Origin: Clostridium thermarum
GTDB lineage: Bacteria > Bacillota > Clostridia > Clostridiales > Clostridiaceae
Length of the DNA: 64,000 nucleotides
NCBI RefSeq assembly: GCF_006351925.1
Contig: NZ_CP040924.1
Span: forward strand, 12,501 to 76,500
Reading direction: 5' to 3'
Shown here: one piece after another, positions 37,705 through 46,500 of the stretch
Layout: each line of letters opens with the position of its first letter
Position numbering within the stretch: position 1 is the stretch's first letter
Made by a program: the position numbers and the translations under genes
Notes under the pieces: generated by a model
Databases searched by the model: none
Told to the model about the DNA's origin: nothing
Seen by the model: the letters and a program-made list of their open reading frames with translations, nothing else

Positions 37705-38445
37705 ATGAATAAAGAAATTAAAGAAGAGGACTTGTACGCTCCTATAAAGGATTATTTTGAGGGGTTTGGATATAAGGTTAATGGAGAAGTTAAAAACTGT
37801 GATGTAACAGCATTAAAGGAAGACCAGCTAATTGTAGTGGAGCTCAAGAAAAATCTCACCGTAGCACTGTTGAGTCAAGCAGTTGACCGGCAAAGAACTG
37901 CAGATCTGGTTTATATAGCTATACCAAAACCAATAAAATTTAAATTGAATGCTAAGTGGAAAGATACTCTCCATCTCTTGAAAAGGTTGGAATTGGGCCT
38001 CATATTTGTGTCCTTTAAAAAAGGCTTGAATATTGTTGAAGTTGTTCAATATCCTCTTCCATTTGACAGAAACAAAAGCATGCAGATAAATAAGAAAAAA
38101 AGAAATCTTTTGATAAAGGAGATAGAAGGCAGAAAACGGGACTTAAACAAGGGGGGCAGCAGAGGTAAAAAGCTTGTTACTGCTTACCGGGAAGCTGCTA
38201 TTTTTATAGCTTGTTGTCTGAAGGAGTATGGAGCCCTTTCACCTAAAAAGCTCAGAGAACTTGGCTGTGACGAAAAGAAGACAAACTCTATATTATATGA
38301 AAACCACTATGGATGGTTTCAAAGGATAGAGAAGGGGATTTACAGTCTTACCGAAGAAGGCAAAAGGGATTTGCAGGAATATGGTGAACTGACCGAATAC
38401 TATAGGTCACAACTAGTTTCAAAGGAAATAGAAGGGGGGTGTTAA
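37705..38445 (+). CDS. DUF2161 protein, PD-(D/E)XK phosphodiesterase-like
   Basis: 246 residues. The N-terminal half has a nuclease-like core: CDVTALKEDQLIVVELKKN gives the D-x(n)-ExK motif at about residues 33-51, preceded by a helix with E/D. The family is annotated as PD-(D/E)XK-type phosphodiesterase of unknown role. The C-terminal third (AYREAAIFIACCLKEYGALS...ELGCDEKKTNSILYENHYGWF) looks like a winged-helix module. It runs directly into the GNAT gene. Confidence 0.75.
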   Translation: MNKEIKEEDLYAPIKDYFEGFGYKVNGEVKNCDVTALKEDQLIVVELKKNLTVALLSQAVDRQRTADLVYIAIPKPIKFKLNAKWKDTLHLLKRLELGLIFVSFKKGLNIVEVVQYPLPFDRNKSMQINKKKRNLLIKEIEGRKRDLNKGGSRGKKLVTAYREAAIFIACCLKEYGALSPKKLRELGCDEKKTNSILYENHYGWFQRIEKGIYSLTEEGKRDLQEYGELTEYYRSQLVSKEIEGGC

Positions 38446-38446
38446 C

Positions 38447-38977
38447 ATGATTAAACTAGAACTTATGAAAGAGGATGATTTCAGTAAAGTAGTTCAGTGG
38501 AATAAGGGAAAGTCCAAGGAATTTCTAGTTCAGTGGGCAGGACCGGCCCTTGAATATCCACTTACAGAAGATAAACTTCGGGAATTTTTCAAGGAGTACA
38601 ATATGCCTAACGAAACCAGCAGGCTTTTGTTCAAAATAATACTGGAGAACTCCGGTGAGATGGTTGGTATGATAGAGATAAGAAAATATGAGAAGGAATC
38701 TAATACCGGAAGGGTCGGAAGATTTTTGATCGGAGAAGAATCTGTTAGGGGGATGGGCATAGGGACAGCAGCCCTTAGAGAAGTTGTCAGAATGGGCTTT
38801 GAAAAATTGAAATACGATAAAATATGCTTAGGTGTTTTTGATTTTAACAGGCCTGCCATAGACTGCTATAAAAATGTGGGTTTTCAAATCGATAGATTAA
38901 CAGAAAAGTATGTTGAAGTAAGTGATGGTTACTGGAATTTATATGACATGAGCATTTCTAAAGTTAGTTTCAAATAA
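38447..38977 (+). CDS. GNAT-family N-acetyltransferase (RimJ/RimL-like)
   Basis: 176 residues. The acetyl-CoA binding region is seen as GRFLIGEESVRGMGIGTAAL (motif A with R-G-x-G-I-G) and the C-terminal FNRPAIDCYKNVGF (motif B). Substrate unknown. The start lies one base after the DUF2161 stop (TAACATG), with GGGGGGTG as ribosome binding site, so the two genes are cotranscribed. The following hairpin serves both strands. Confidence 0.88.
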   Translation: MIKLELMKEDDFSKVVQWNKGKSKEFLVQWAGPALEYPLTEDKLREFFKEYNMPNETSRLLFKIILENSGEMVGMIEIRKYEKESNTGRVGRFLIGEESVRGMGIGTAALREVVRMGFEKLKYDKICLGVFDFNRPAIDCYKNVGFQIDRLTEKYVEVSDGYWNLYDMSISKVSFK

Positions 38978-38978
38978 A

Positions 38979-39012
38979 ATACAGTACCGGAAAAATTTCC
39001 GATACTGTATTA
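38979..39012. terminator. Bidirectional terminator
   Basis: AATACAGTACCGGAAA / TTTCCGATACTGTATT is a 16-bp stem with one mismatch between the convergent GNAT gene and the HTH regulator gene. Confidence 0.85.
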
Positions 39013-39013
39013 C

Positions 39014-39235
39014 TTACACACTAATGTTAATTCTCAAATCATCTATTGTTACTCCTAAAACAAGTGCAATTGTTTCGATGACATTAAACGAAGGGTTCTT
39101 TTTGGCACCTCTTTCTAGTTCCTCAAGATAGCTTTTTGACACAGGAACACTGAAGTTTTTTGACAGATTAGATACATCTAGTGAAGTAAGACCTTTATTA
39201 AGTCTTATTTCTCTGATTTTAGAACCATCTACCAT
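39014..39235 (-). CDS. XRE-family helix-turn-helix regulator
   Basis: 73 residues, a stand-alone Cro/C1-type HTH (about 6-65: IREIRLNKGLTSLDVSN, SKSYLEELERGAKKNPSF, ALVLGVTIDDL). An insertion (KNFSVPVSK) sits between helices 2 and 3. The target is unknown. GGGGG lies 11 bases before the ATG. The 290-base region upstream (39236-39525) contains AT-rich sequence with several TATAAT-like boxes and no other gene. Confidence 0.85.
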   Translation of the reverse strand: MVDGSKIREIRLNKGLTSLDVSNLSKNFSVPVSKSYLEELERGAKKNPSFNVIETIALVLGVTIDDLRINISV

Positions 39236-39525
39236 AAAAAACTATACCCCCTTACATTTTTAATTGTATTAAGGAATAAAGCCCAATATGCCTATAAAAT
39301 CAATACAAAAACTACATAAGGTCTCCAGTTTACGTCAAAAATCAATTTTTACTAAAAAACTTGTCCTAAAAATAATTTCTTAAGTTATTATATCATACGG
39401 AGAAAATATTGTGGAAGGTTGAATGAAATTAGAAAAAGGTATAATAACTTTAAAACTTGATATAATATAATTAAGAAGTAAGTAAATATAACCGCCTATT
39501 ATGAATAGTGTGAGGTGAAAAACAA

Positions 39526-39663
39526 ATGAAAAAAATAATGATGATAATGGCTATAGCCTTGAGTATGAATATTATGCCCAAATTGGTATTTAATATGAAT
39601 CAGAGTGATATGGAGTTTAGAGACACCTTTAGGATATATGTTACAAATCCAATAAAAGTATAA
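39526..39663 (+). CDS. Met-rich small hydrophobic peptide, unknown
   Basis: 45 codons with an excellent ribosome binding site (GAGGTGA, 8 bases before the ATG) and a terminator directly after the stop. The sequence starts MKKIMMIMAIALSMNIMPKL, a signal-peptide or membrane-anchor-like segment with eight methionines in the whole protein, then FNMNQSDMEFRDTFRIYVTN. No family recognised. Own RBS plus own terminator argues for a real gene. It could be a secreted or membrane peptide. Confidence 0.55.
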   Translation: MKKIMMIMAIALSMNIMPKLVFNMNQSDMEFRDTFRIYVTNPIKV

Positions 39664-39669
39664 CCCTCC

Positions 39670-39698
39670 GAGCCTAAGGTTAAGGCTCTTTTTTTTTT
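39670..39698 (+). terminator. Terminator of the Met-rich peptide gene
   Basis: GAGCCT / AGGCTC with a 7-base loop followed by ten T residues, 7 bases after the stop codon. Confidence 0.9.
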
Positions 39699-39711
39699 AT
39701 TTGTATTTACA

Positions 39712-39741
39712 TAGACATCCCTAGATTCCCTATGTTATAAT
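39712..39741 (+). promoter_or_regulatory. Promoter of the folT riboswitch transcript
   Basis: TAGACA (39712-39717), 18 bases, TATAAT (39736-39741), about 35 bases before the THF aptamer. Confidence 0.6.
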
Positions 39742-39775
39742 ATGGATGTGTTAAAATAAATAGGAATAAAAAGCT

Positions 39776-39943
39776 GTAGCAGAGCAGGTATTACGCGTAA
39801 AGTGTTAGAGGATGGGAGTAGAGCCTCTAAACGAAAAACCGGTGACATTGAGGTTTGCGGTGTAATATTGCATCCACTGTTACGTTAAAAGGTCTTTCTT
39901 TCTTTTTAATGTAACAGAGATAAAAGGAAAGAAAGGCTTTTTT
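39776..39943 (+). promoter_or_regulatory. folT: Tetrahydrofolate (THF) riboswitch with terminator switch
   Basis: The aptamer spans 39776-39883. P1 pairs GTAGCAG with CTGTTAC. Inside are the conserved blocks GCGTAAAGTGT, the TAGAGG...CCTCTA hairpin, AAACC...GGTTT, and GCGGTGTAAT...TTGCATCC, as in the folT/folE THF class. The platform has two exclusive hairpins. CTGTTACGTTAAAAG (39877-39891) can pair with CTTTTTAATGTAACAG (39902-39917). Otherwise CTTTCTTTCTTTTT (39894-39907) pairs with AAAAGGAAAGAAAG (39922-39935) before a T run. Ligand-stabilised P1 hides CTGTTAC, so high folate should favour termination. Confidence 0.92.
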
Positions 39944-40057
39944 CTCTGTTATTTCTAAAGCGAGAAGTCCTGAAAATTTGTTTTGCAACAGCAAGCATTC
40001 CTAATTATTATAACCTGGTTACTATACACCAATTATAATAATAAGGGGGTTATTTTC

Positions 40058-40840
40058 ATGGACAGAGAAAAGATACAAGCTTACACAAGAAAAATTGTAT
40101 TCACAGGCATTATCATTGCCATGGCGTTGGCTGTAAGGACTTTCAGCCAGATGATCTATATCGGGGGCGTACCGGCTATGAGAGTTGGTATATCCGGTAT
40201 ATTTTCCAAGGTACCAGCCTTACTTTTTGGTCCCTTATTTGGGGGCTTATCTGGTGCGGTTGTAGATATTGTGGGATTCCTTATGAATCCTATGGGAGCT
40301 TATTTACCATGGTATACATTAACCGCAGTATTAAGTGGAGTGTTGACGGCCATATTATGGCAATATTTAAAAAGGTTTAATGCAGAAAAGTTCCAGAAGC
40401 TATTTATAGTAATATTTGTGCTTATAGGTGCTGCAGGATTGATAAATCATATCAGCGTTGATATTTTTCCGAAGTCTTTTTGGGGTGAAATAATTACCTC
40501 CATAGGAAAAAACAAATATAATGTGATTTATGGTTTTGAGATATTGTCAGCGGTAGGAATTCTGTTATTCCTTATTGACTCATTGATAAGGAAAAAGTAT
40601 AAGGTAGAGTTTATACACAAGTATTCGTTAAAGCTATTGATAGCTGTAGGTATATCGGGATTAATAGAGACTACCATCAATACTTACCTCATAATAAACT
40701 TTTGGACAGGAAAAAATACTCCTGCTTTTGTGGTATTCTTGATACCAAGAGTTATTGAACAGATAGGACAGACTATAATACAGGCGTATACAATACCGTT
40801 TATATTATATGCTTATGAGAAATTTGGTTCAAAGAGGTAG
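40058..40840 (+). CDS. folT: Folate ECF transporter S component FolT
   Basis: 260 residues from ATG 40058, with AAGGGGG 7 bases upstream; a longer open frame to 39983 is not used. Six hydrophobic segments; the S-component features of the folate family are seen (GGVPAMRVGISGIFSKVPALL, FGGLSGAVVDIVGF, NPMGAYLPWYTLTA). It binds folates and works with the shared EcfAA'T module, which is not in the window. Control by the THF riboswitch directly upstream supports the folate assignment. Confidence 0.94.
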   Translation: MDREKIQAYTRKIVFTGIIIAMALAVRTFSQMIYIGGVPAMRVGISGIFSKVPALLFGPLFGGLSGAVVDIVGFLMNPMGAYLPWYTLTAVLSGVLTAILWQYLKRFNAEKFQKLFIVIFVLIGAAGLINHISVDIFPKSFWGEIITSIGKNKYNVIYGFEILSAVGILLFLIDSLIRKKYKVEFIHKYSLKLLIAVGISGLIETTINTYLIINFWTGKNTPAFVVFLIPRVIEQIGQTIIQAYTIPFILYAYEKFGSKR

Positions 40841-40882
40841 AACATAATCCATCGCCAAAGACGGGGAATATACTGAAATATA

Positions 40883-40935
40883 TATAAGCTTGCACTTAAA
40901 CCAGAAAATTCAATAGGGTTTAGGGCAAGCTTATA
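40883..40935. terminator. Bidirectional terminator between folT and the DUF4250 gene
   Basis: TATAAGCTTGC (40883-40893) with GCAAGCTTATA (40925-40935), and an inner TTAAACC / GGTTTA, forms a long hairpin between convergent genes. Confidence 0.75.
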
Positions 40936-40937
40936 TT

Positions 40938-41126
40938 TTAGTTAAATTGATTTGTCTCTCTATCATAAGTATAATTTATTGACTTTAGCTTGTTTTCGAT
41001 AAGCGCCGGTTCTACATCCCAGTCCTCACATAAGGCTTCTAGGGAGGAGAAGAAATCTCTAAGTTTCATATTTACCATGCTTAGCAGCATATAGGGGTCC
41101 ATTGCTAAAATTCTGTCCGGTTCCAT
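40938..41126 (-). CDS. DUF4250 small protein
   Basis: 62 residues from ATG 41126 (MEPDRILAMDPYMLLSMVNM), with AAAGGAG 8 bases upstream; the ATG at 41144 overlapping the rnz stop is less likely. The DPYMLLSMVNMKLRD block and the SLEALCEDWDV stretch are typical of DUF4250. The function is unknown. It is cotranscribed after rnz. Confidence 0.82.
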   Translation of the reverse strand: MEPDRILAMDPYMLLSMVNMKLRDFFSSLEALCEDWDVEPALIENKLKSINYTYDRETNQFN

Positions 41127-41140
41127 CTTCAAAGCTCCTT

Positions 41141-42058
41141 TCATTTATCATCTTTGAAGGTTAAAGTCTTGGTTAATCTATCCCTTCCTATGATAGTATT
41201 ATTAAATATTTTAGTAGCATTTTCAATATAATTTTCCGGGTTTGAAAGGGACGGACTAAAGTGGGTAAGCCATAACTCACCTGCTTTACCTTCCTTAGCT
41301 ATTGTTGCAGCTTCGCTAAAAAGCATGTGCTTATTCTTAAGAGCTTTATCCAGTTCACTGACTTTTGCATACATACCTTCTCCAATGAGAAGTTCACTGT
41401 TAGAAATAAATTCTACTAAGCCTTCAAATGGTCTGGTATCAGTAAAATAGCTCACCTTTAAACCATCTCTGCTTTCACCCAGTACCATATCTGGTGTATA
41501 AGTAACACCTTCATATTCTGTAGTTTCACCCTTTTGAAGCCTACTCCATAGTTTTACAGGAATGTTATGGCACCTTGCCTTTTCAGGATCAAATCTTCTG
41601 CCTCTCTTAACATATATACTGTAGCCTACACAAGTTAATGTATGATCAAGGCCAAGGCTGCTGATATGTAAGTCGTCCATGTTAAAGGTAATACTTCCAT
41701 CCAGTTTTGCTTCAATGAAGTTTACTTCAAAAGGAAGTTGAGGACATACCACCATAAGACCTGATAAAATGCGGTCAAAACCAGGCGGCCCAATAATGGT
41801 AAGAGTTTCTTCTCTTCCGGAATTAGCTATGGTCAGCAGTAATCCAGGAAGCCCCATTACATGGTCTGCATGAGAGTGGGTAAAGCAAATCACATCAATG
41901 GTCTTAAAGCCCCAGCCCACCATCTTCATGGAAACCTGAGTACCTTCACCACAATCTATTAAAATCTTTTTACCTTTGAAATTAAGTAATAGGGCGGTAA
42001 GGCTTCTGTCCGGTACAGGCAAACTACCACCGCAGCCTAGTAAACATATATCTAACAT
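41141..42058 (-). CDS. rnz: Ribonuclease Z
   Basis: 305 residues, short-form tRNase Z of the metallo-beta-lactamase fold. The zinc motif THSHADHVMG gives H61, H63, D65 and H66; GEGTQVS and the later DTRPF and HFS motifs complete the active site. It cuts pre-tRNA 3' trailers, mainly from tRNAs lacking encoded CCA. GAGGTG precedes the ATG. It leads a two-gene minus-strand unit with DUF4250. Confidence 0.95.
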   Translation of the reverse strand: MLDICLLGCGGSLPVPDRSLTALLLNFKGKKILIDCGEGTQVSMKMVGWGFKTIDVICFTHSHADHVMGLPGLLLTIANSGREETLTIIGPPGFDRILSGLMVVCPQLPFEVNFIEAKLDGSITFNMDDLHISSLGLDHTLTCVGYSIYVKRGRRFDPEKARCHNIPVKLWSRLQKGETTEYEGVTYTPDMVLGESRDGLKVSYFTDTRPFEGLVEFISNSELLIGEGMYAKVSELDKALKNKHMLFSEAATIAKEGKAGELWLTHFSPSLSNPENYIENATKIFNNTIIGRDRLTKTLTFKDDK

Positions 42059-42087
42059 AATCGCACCTCAAAATAATTAATAAAACT

Positions 42088-42131
42088 CATCCGCGTCACT
42101 CTGTGTATTCAGCGTGTTTCGCTATGAAGTT
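42088..42131. repeat. Degenerate intergenic repeat, copy C
   Basis: On the minus strand this reads GCGAAACACGCTGAATACAC then AGAGTGACGCGGATGAG, related to copies A and B. It lies in the gap between rnz and sbcD. Confidence 0.4.
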
Positions 42132-42267
42132 TTTTCTTCTTTTCCTTATCATAACCATATTTTTCTCCAACAATTAAATCTTACCCATAGAAATTTTACT
42201 AAATAATATTTATCATATAATTAAGGGAGAATCAATGAGATTTGTCACTTTAGAAGGGGGTTAAGTT

Positions 42268-43503
42268 ATGAGAATATTACACACCTCTGACTGGCATCTT
42301 GGAAAGAACTTAGACGGTACCAAGAACAGCAGGTTGGAGGAACAGGAAAAGTTTTTGTTGGAATTTGCAGAGATTGTAGAGAAAAATGATATAGATATGA
42401 TAATAATTGCAGGAGATATATATGATAACGGTAATCCGCCGGCTAAGGCAGAAAAGCTGTTTTATGAGACCTTAAAAAAAGTATCGGCCCAGGGGCAAAG
42501 GGCTGTGCTGATTATTGCCGGCAATCATGACAATCCTGAGAGGCTTATTGCAGCTGCACCTTTGGCTTCCGAGCATGGAATAGTGATGCTTGGCACACCA
42601 AAATCTATGGTTGAGGCAGGCAGGTACGGAAGTTTTGAAGTTGCTGCCTCCGGTGAAGGCTGGGTAGAGATACACCTAAAAGGAGAGAAGGTTGTAATAG
42701 CAGCCCTGCCCTATCCCAGTGAAAAAAGGCTCAGTGAAGTGTTTGTAGAGAAGGAGTCTGATGAGGACAGAAAGAAGAGTTATTCGGAAAAAATAGGGGA
42801 GCTCTTCCAGAAGCTCAGTGAAAACTATAGAGAAGATACCATAAATATAGCAGCATCACATATTTATGTTATTGGCAGTGACAGAAGTGATTCCGAGAGA
42901 CAGATTGAGATAGGAGGATCTTTGGCTGTAGAGCCTTCAGCACTGCCTCAAAAAGCCCAGTATATTGCACTTGGACATCTCCATAGGCCGCAGAGGGTTA
43001 AGGGTACCACTCTAAAGGCCTACTACGCCGGCTCTCCAATTCAATACAGTAAGAGTGAAGTCGGATATGTCAAGTCCATGTACATGGTGGATGTAAAGGC
43101 AGGCAGTGAAGCGGTGGTTGAGGAAGTTTACCTGAGTAACTACAAGCCTATAGAAATATGGAAGTGCAAGAGCATCGAAGAAGGGGTTGAAATGTGCAAG
43201 GAGAACAGTGACAGGGATATATGGGTTTACCTAGAGGTAGAAACGGATGAGTATATCTCTCAAGAGTATATTAAGCAGATGCATGATTATAAAAAGGATA
43301 TTGTGGAGATTGTACCTAAGATAAGGGGATTGGATGAGGAAGAGGAACATACCTACAATGTCGGTGAGAAGAGTATTGGCGAGCTCTTTAAAGAATTTTA
43401 TTATGTTCAAAGAGGGGTTGAGCCTGCAGAAGAAATAATGGAGCTTTTCTCTGAACTGGCTTATGAAGCAGAAAGTGATGAAAGGGTGGTGGAGGAAGAA
43501 TGA
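42268..43503 (+). CDS. sbcD: Exonuclease SbcCD subunit D
   Basis: 411 residues, an Mre11-type calcineurin-like phosphoesterase. Active-site motifs are visible: HTSDWHLGKNL (D8, H10), IIAGDIYDNGNPP, AGNHDNPERL, ASHIYV and LGHLHRPQ. With SbcC it forms an ATP-dependent nuclease that cuts hairpins and protein-blocked DNA ends. The stop overlaps the sbcC start (ATGA), so both are translated together. Confidence 0.96.
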   Translation: MRILHTSDWHLGKNLDGTKNSRLEEQEKFLLEFAEIVEKNDIDMIIIAGDIYDNGNPPAKAEKLFYETLKKVSAQGQRAVLIIAGNHDNPERLIAAAPLASEHGIVMLGTPKSMVEAGRYGSFEVAASGEGWVEIHLKGEKVVIAALPYPSEKRLSEVFVEKESDEDRKKSYSEKIGELFQKLSENYREDTINIAASHIYVIGSDRSDSERQIEIGGSLAVEPSALPQKAQYIALGHLHRPQRVKGTTLKAYYAGSPIQYSKSEVGYVKSMYMVDVKAGSEAVVEEVYLSNYKPIEIWKCKSIEEGVEMCKENSDRDIWVYLEVETDEYISQEYIKQMHDYKKDIVEIVPKIRGLDEEEEHTYNVGEKSIGELFKEFYYVQRGVEPAEEIMELFSELAYEAESDERVVEEE

Positions 43504-46500
43504 AGCCAAGGAAGCTGAAGATAAAAGGCTTAAACAGCTTTGTAGAAGAGCAGGTAATAGACTTTTCACAACTTACAGAGAAGGGACTCTTTGGTATCTT
43601 TGGACCAACGGGCAGCGGAAAGTCCACAGTACTGGACGCCATGACCATAGCCTTGTACGGCAGCATTGCAAGGGATACAAGAGAATTTATGAATACCAAT
43701 TGCGATATGCTTTCTGTCAGCTATGAATTTGAGATCTTATATTCCGGACAGAGGAAAGTATACTGTGCGGAAAGAGTTTTAAATAGGGATAAAAACGGAA
43801 GCTATAAGTCAAAGCATGTAATATTAACAGAGCAGGATAAAGAGAACAGCAGGGTTGTTATTGCTGAAGGTGTAACGGATGTTAAGGAAAATGTAGAGAG
43901 AATACTTGGATTGACTTCAGAAGACTTTACCCGTTCCGTAGTGCTTCCTCAAGGCAAGTTTAGTGAATTTCTAAAGCTTACCGGCAAGGACAGGAGAAAT
44001 ATGCTGGAGAGGCTCTTTGGCTTAGAGAGGTTTGGTAAAAAACTCGGAGACAGAATAAAAGCCAGAAGGAAGGAATTGAATGACAGCCTAAATATAGTTA
44101 TCGGCAGGGTTAAGACCTACGAGGAGCAGGGAATAAGCGAGGACAACTATAAGGAGCTCAAGGAACTGTATTCTGCCTTGGAGTCTAAGAGAGAAAACAT
44201 AAGGCAGGAGAAAGAAAGGTTAGACAAGGAATATGAATTAAATAAGAATGTTTGGGAGCTGCAGCTGGAACTTGCGGAGTATGAAAATAAATATAAAGAG
44301 CTTAGTGAACAGGAATCTAAAATAGAAAGTAAGAGAGTGCAGCTTGCAGATGCTCAAAATGCATGGAAGGTTAAGCCTTACTTTGATGAGCTAAAGTCTA
44401 CGGAATTTAAAGTTAGAGAAATAGAAGAAGAAATACAGAAAATTAGGCTGCAGTTGGATGCCAGTACAACTAAGCTTTCTGCTAAGGACAAAGAATATAA
44501 GTACTGGTATGAAAAGAAGGAAAAAGAACTGCCGGAATTGATTCAGAAAGAAGCTGATCTTACAAGGGCTATGGAAATATTAAGTAAGCTAAAGTTAATC
44601 GAAGTAGATAGACAGAGCCTACTAAAGGAATATAGTGAAAAGAATAAGGTACTTGCAGATACCAACAAGAAGATTGAGCTTTTCGATGAAAGGCTAAAAG
44701 CCTTGATTGCAGAGAGACAGCTTGGAGAAAAGAGACTAGAAGACTTAAACGTGGACCCTGCTTATAGGGATGATATAAACAAGTTGGCAAATTTACAACA
44801 GGAGCATATAAAGCTTAATAAGTCAATAAATGATCTAAAGTTAAGACTTCACACAAAAAAATCTTTAATAAGCAGTTTGGAGATTGAACTAAAAGAAGTT
44901 ATTTTACAAAAGGATGAAAAGTTTAAGGAAATAGCTGTAACAGAGGAAAAGATGTGCCAAATAATGACTACTCCTCCGCCTGATAACAGCTTACTTTTCG
45001 AAAAAAAGGATAAGATTTTCAAATTAGAAAAGCTCATAGAGGAGTTACAGTCCTTTAAGGCTAAAAAGGAAGAGATAAATTCTGAACTTGCGGATATAGA
45101 CAAAAAGCTGGAAGGTTTAAATACAGAACACGAGAGGCTGTTGTCAGAAAGTAAGTTTATTTCCGAGAACATAATATCCTTGGAAAAAGACATTGCTGAA
45201 GGGCAATTGAAACATGCTGCCTATACCTTGGCAATGGGTCTTAAGGAGGATCAGCCTTGTCCTGTTTGTGGATCAAAGCACCATCCTGCATTGGCCATAG
45301 AAGAGAATGATGCTTATTCAGAACTGATAAAGGAAAAAGAGACCATTGTAAAGAAACAGAAGGACTTAGAGGAAAGCATAAGAAAAATAGAAGTAGAAAT
45401 TACTATGCAGAAGAAAAACAGGGATTATGTAGCAGCCTACTTAGAACCTCTTGAGAATCAGTACAGGGGCTTAGAACTTGAGTTGGCTGTAAGAGAAAAG
45501 GAAGGTGCAGAAAAGGAATTTGCAAGTATAAGTTCTTCCATAGAAAATTGGAATAAAAACAAGGATACCTTGGAAAAGCAGCTGACCCTGGTAAAGGAAA
45601 GCAAGGTTATGGTAGAACAAAAGGAAATCATGCTGACTGAAAAACTGAAGGCTGAAAAAACAGCCCTTTCAGAGATTTCTGCTGATATTAAAGATAATGA
45701 AGGCAAGCTGCAGCCAATAGTTGATGAAGTTAACAGACTAAAAGCCTTATATAAGGTGGAAGATGCAGATAAGCTTCAGAAGGAAATAAGAGATAAGGAA
45801 AAGGAAGGACGAGAAATTCAACTTAAGGTAAAGAAAATCAATGAAGAGATTACTGCTATTACAAATCACAGGGAAGAGCTTGTAAAGGCCAAGTCTTCTT
45901 TAGAGGTAGATATAGCAAGGATATTGGAAAGCGGTAAGGAAAAAAGGACTGTTATAGACAGGGAATATCAGTATATACAGCAGCTATCAGAAGGAAGAGA
46001 TGTGCAGAAGTATGTAGAAGAAGTTACCACAAGCAAATCCGTACTCATTGAAGCTGAGGCTAAGGCCAGAAAGGAATACGAAAGCTGCAGTGAGGAGAAT
46101 AGAAGGCTAAATGATACTCTTCTAAAGGAGACTACCAACGTTAACATATTGAGAATACAGGCTGCTGAGCAGAAGGAAAGACTTGAAGAACAGCTGAAGA
46201 CCCATGGTTTTGGAGATGTAAGTATCATAGAGGAAAAGCTGCTTAGCCAAGAAGTTATGAAGGCCATGGAGGAACAAATTACATCCTTTGATAACAGCAG
46301 GAATAAAATAAAACTCAATATAGACAGAATCCACTTAAAAATTGGAGATAAGAGATTAAAAGAAGAAGAATGGAAGGCCCTAATCAGTCATAGGGAAGAA
46401 ATAAACATTACCTTTGAGGAAAATATCAAGGAGATTGCAGCTGTTGCACACAGAATAAAAGAAATGGAGAGCAATTTGGCAGAGTATAAGTCCTTGCTGA

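Noticed and set aside
43231-46334. Many minus-strand open frames opposite sbcC, sbcD, addA and addB
   Set aside because: They are shadows of strongly biased coding sequence on the other strand, without start sites or motifs.
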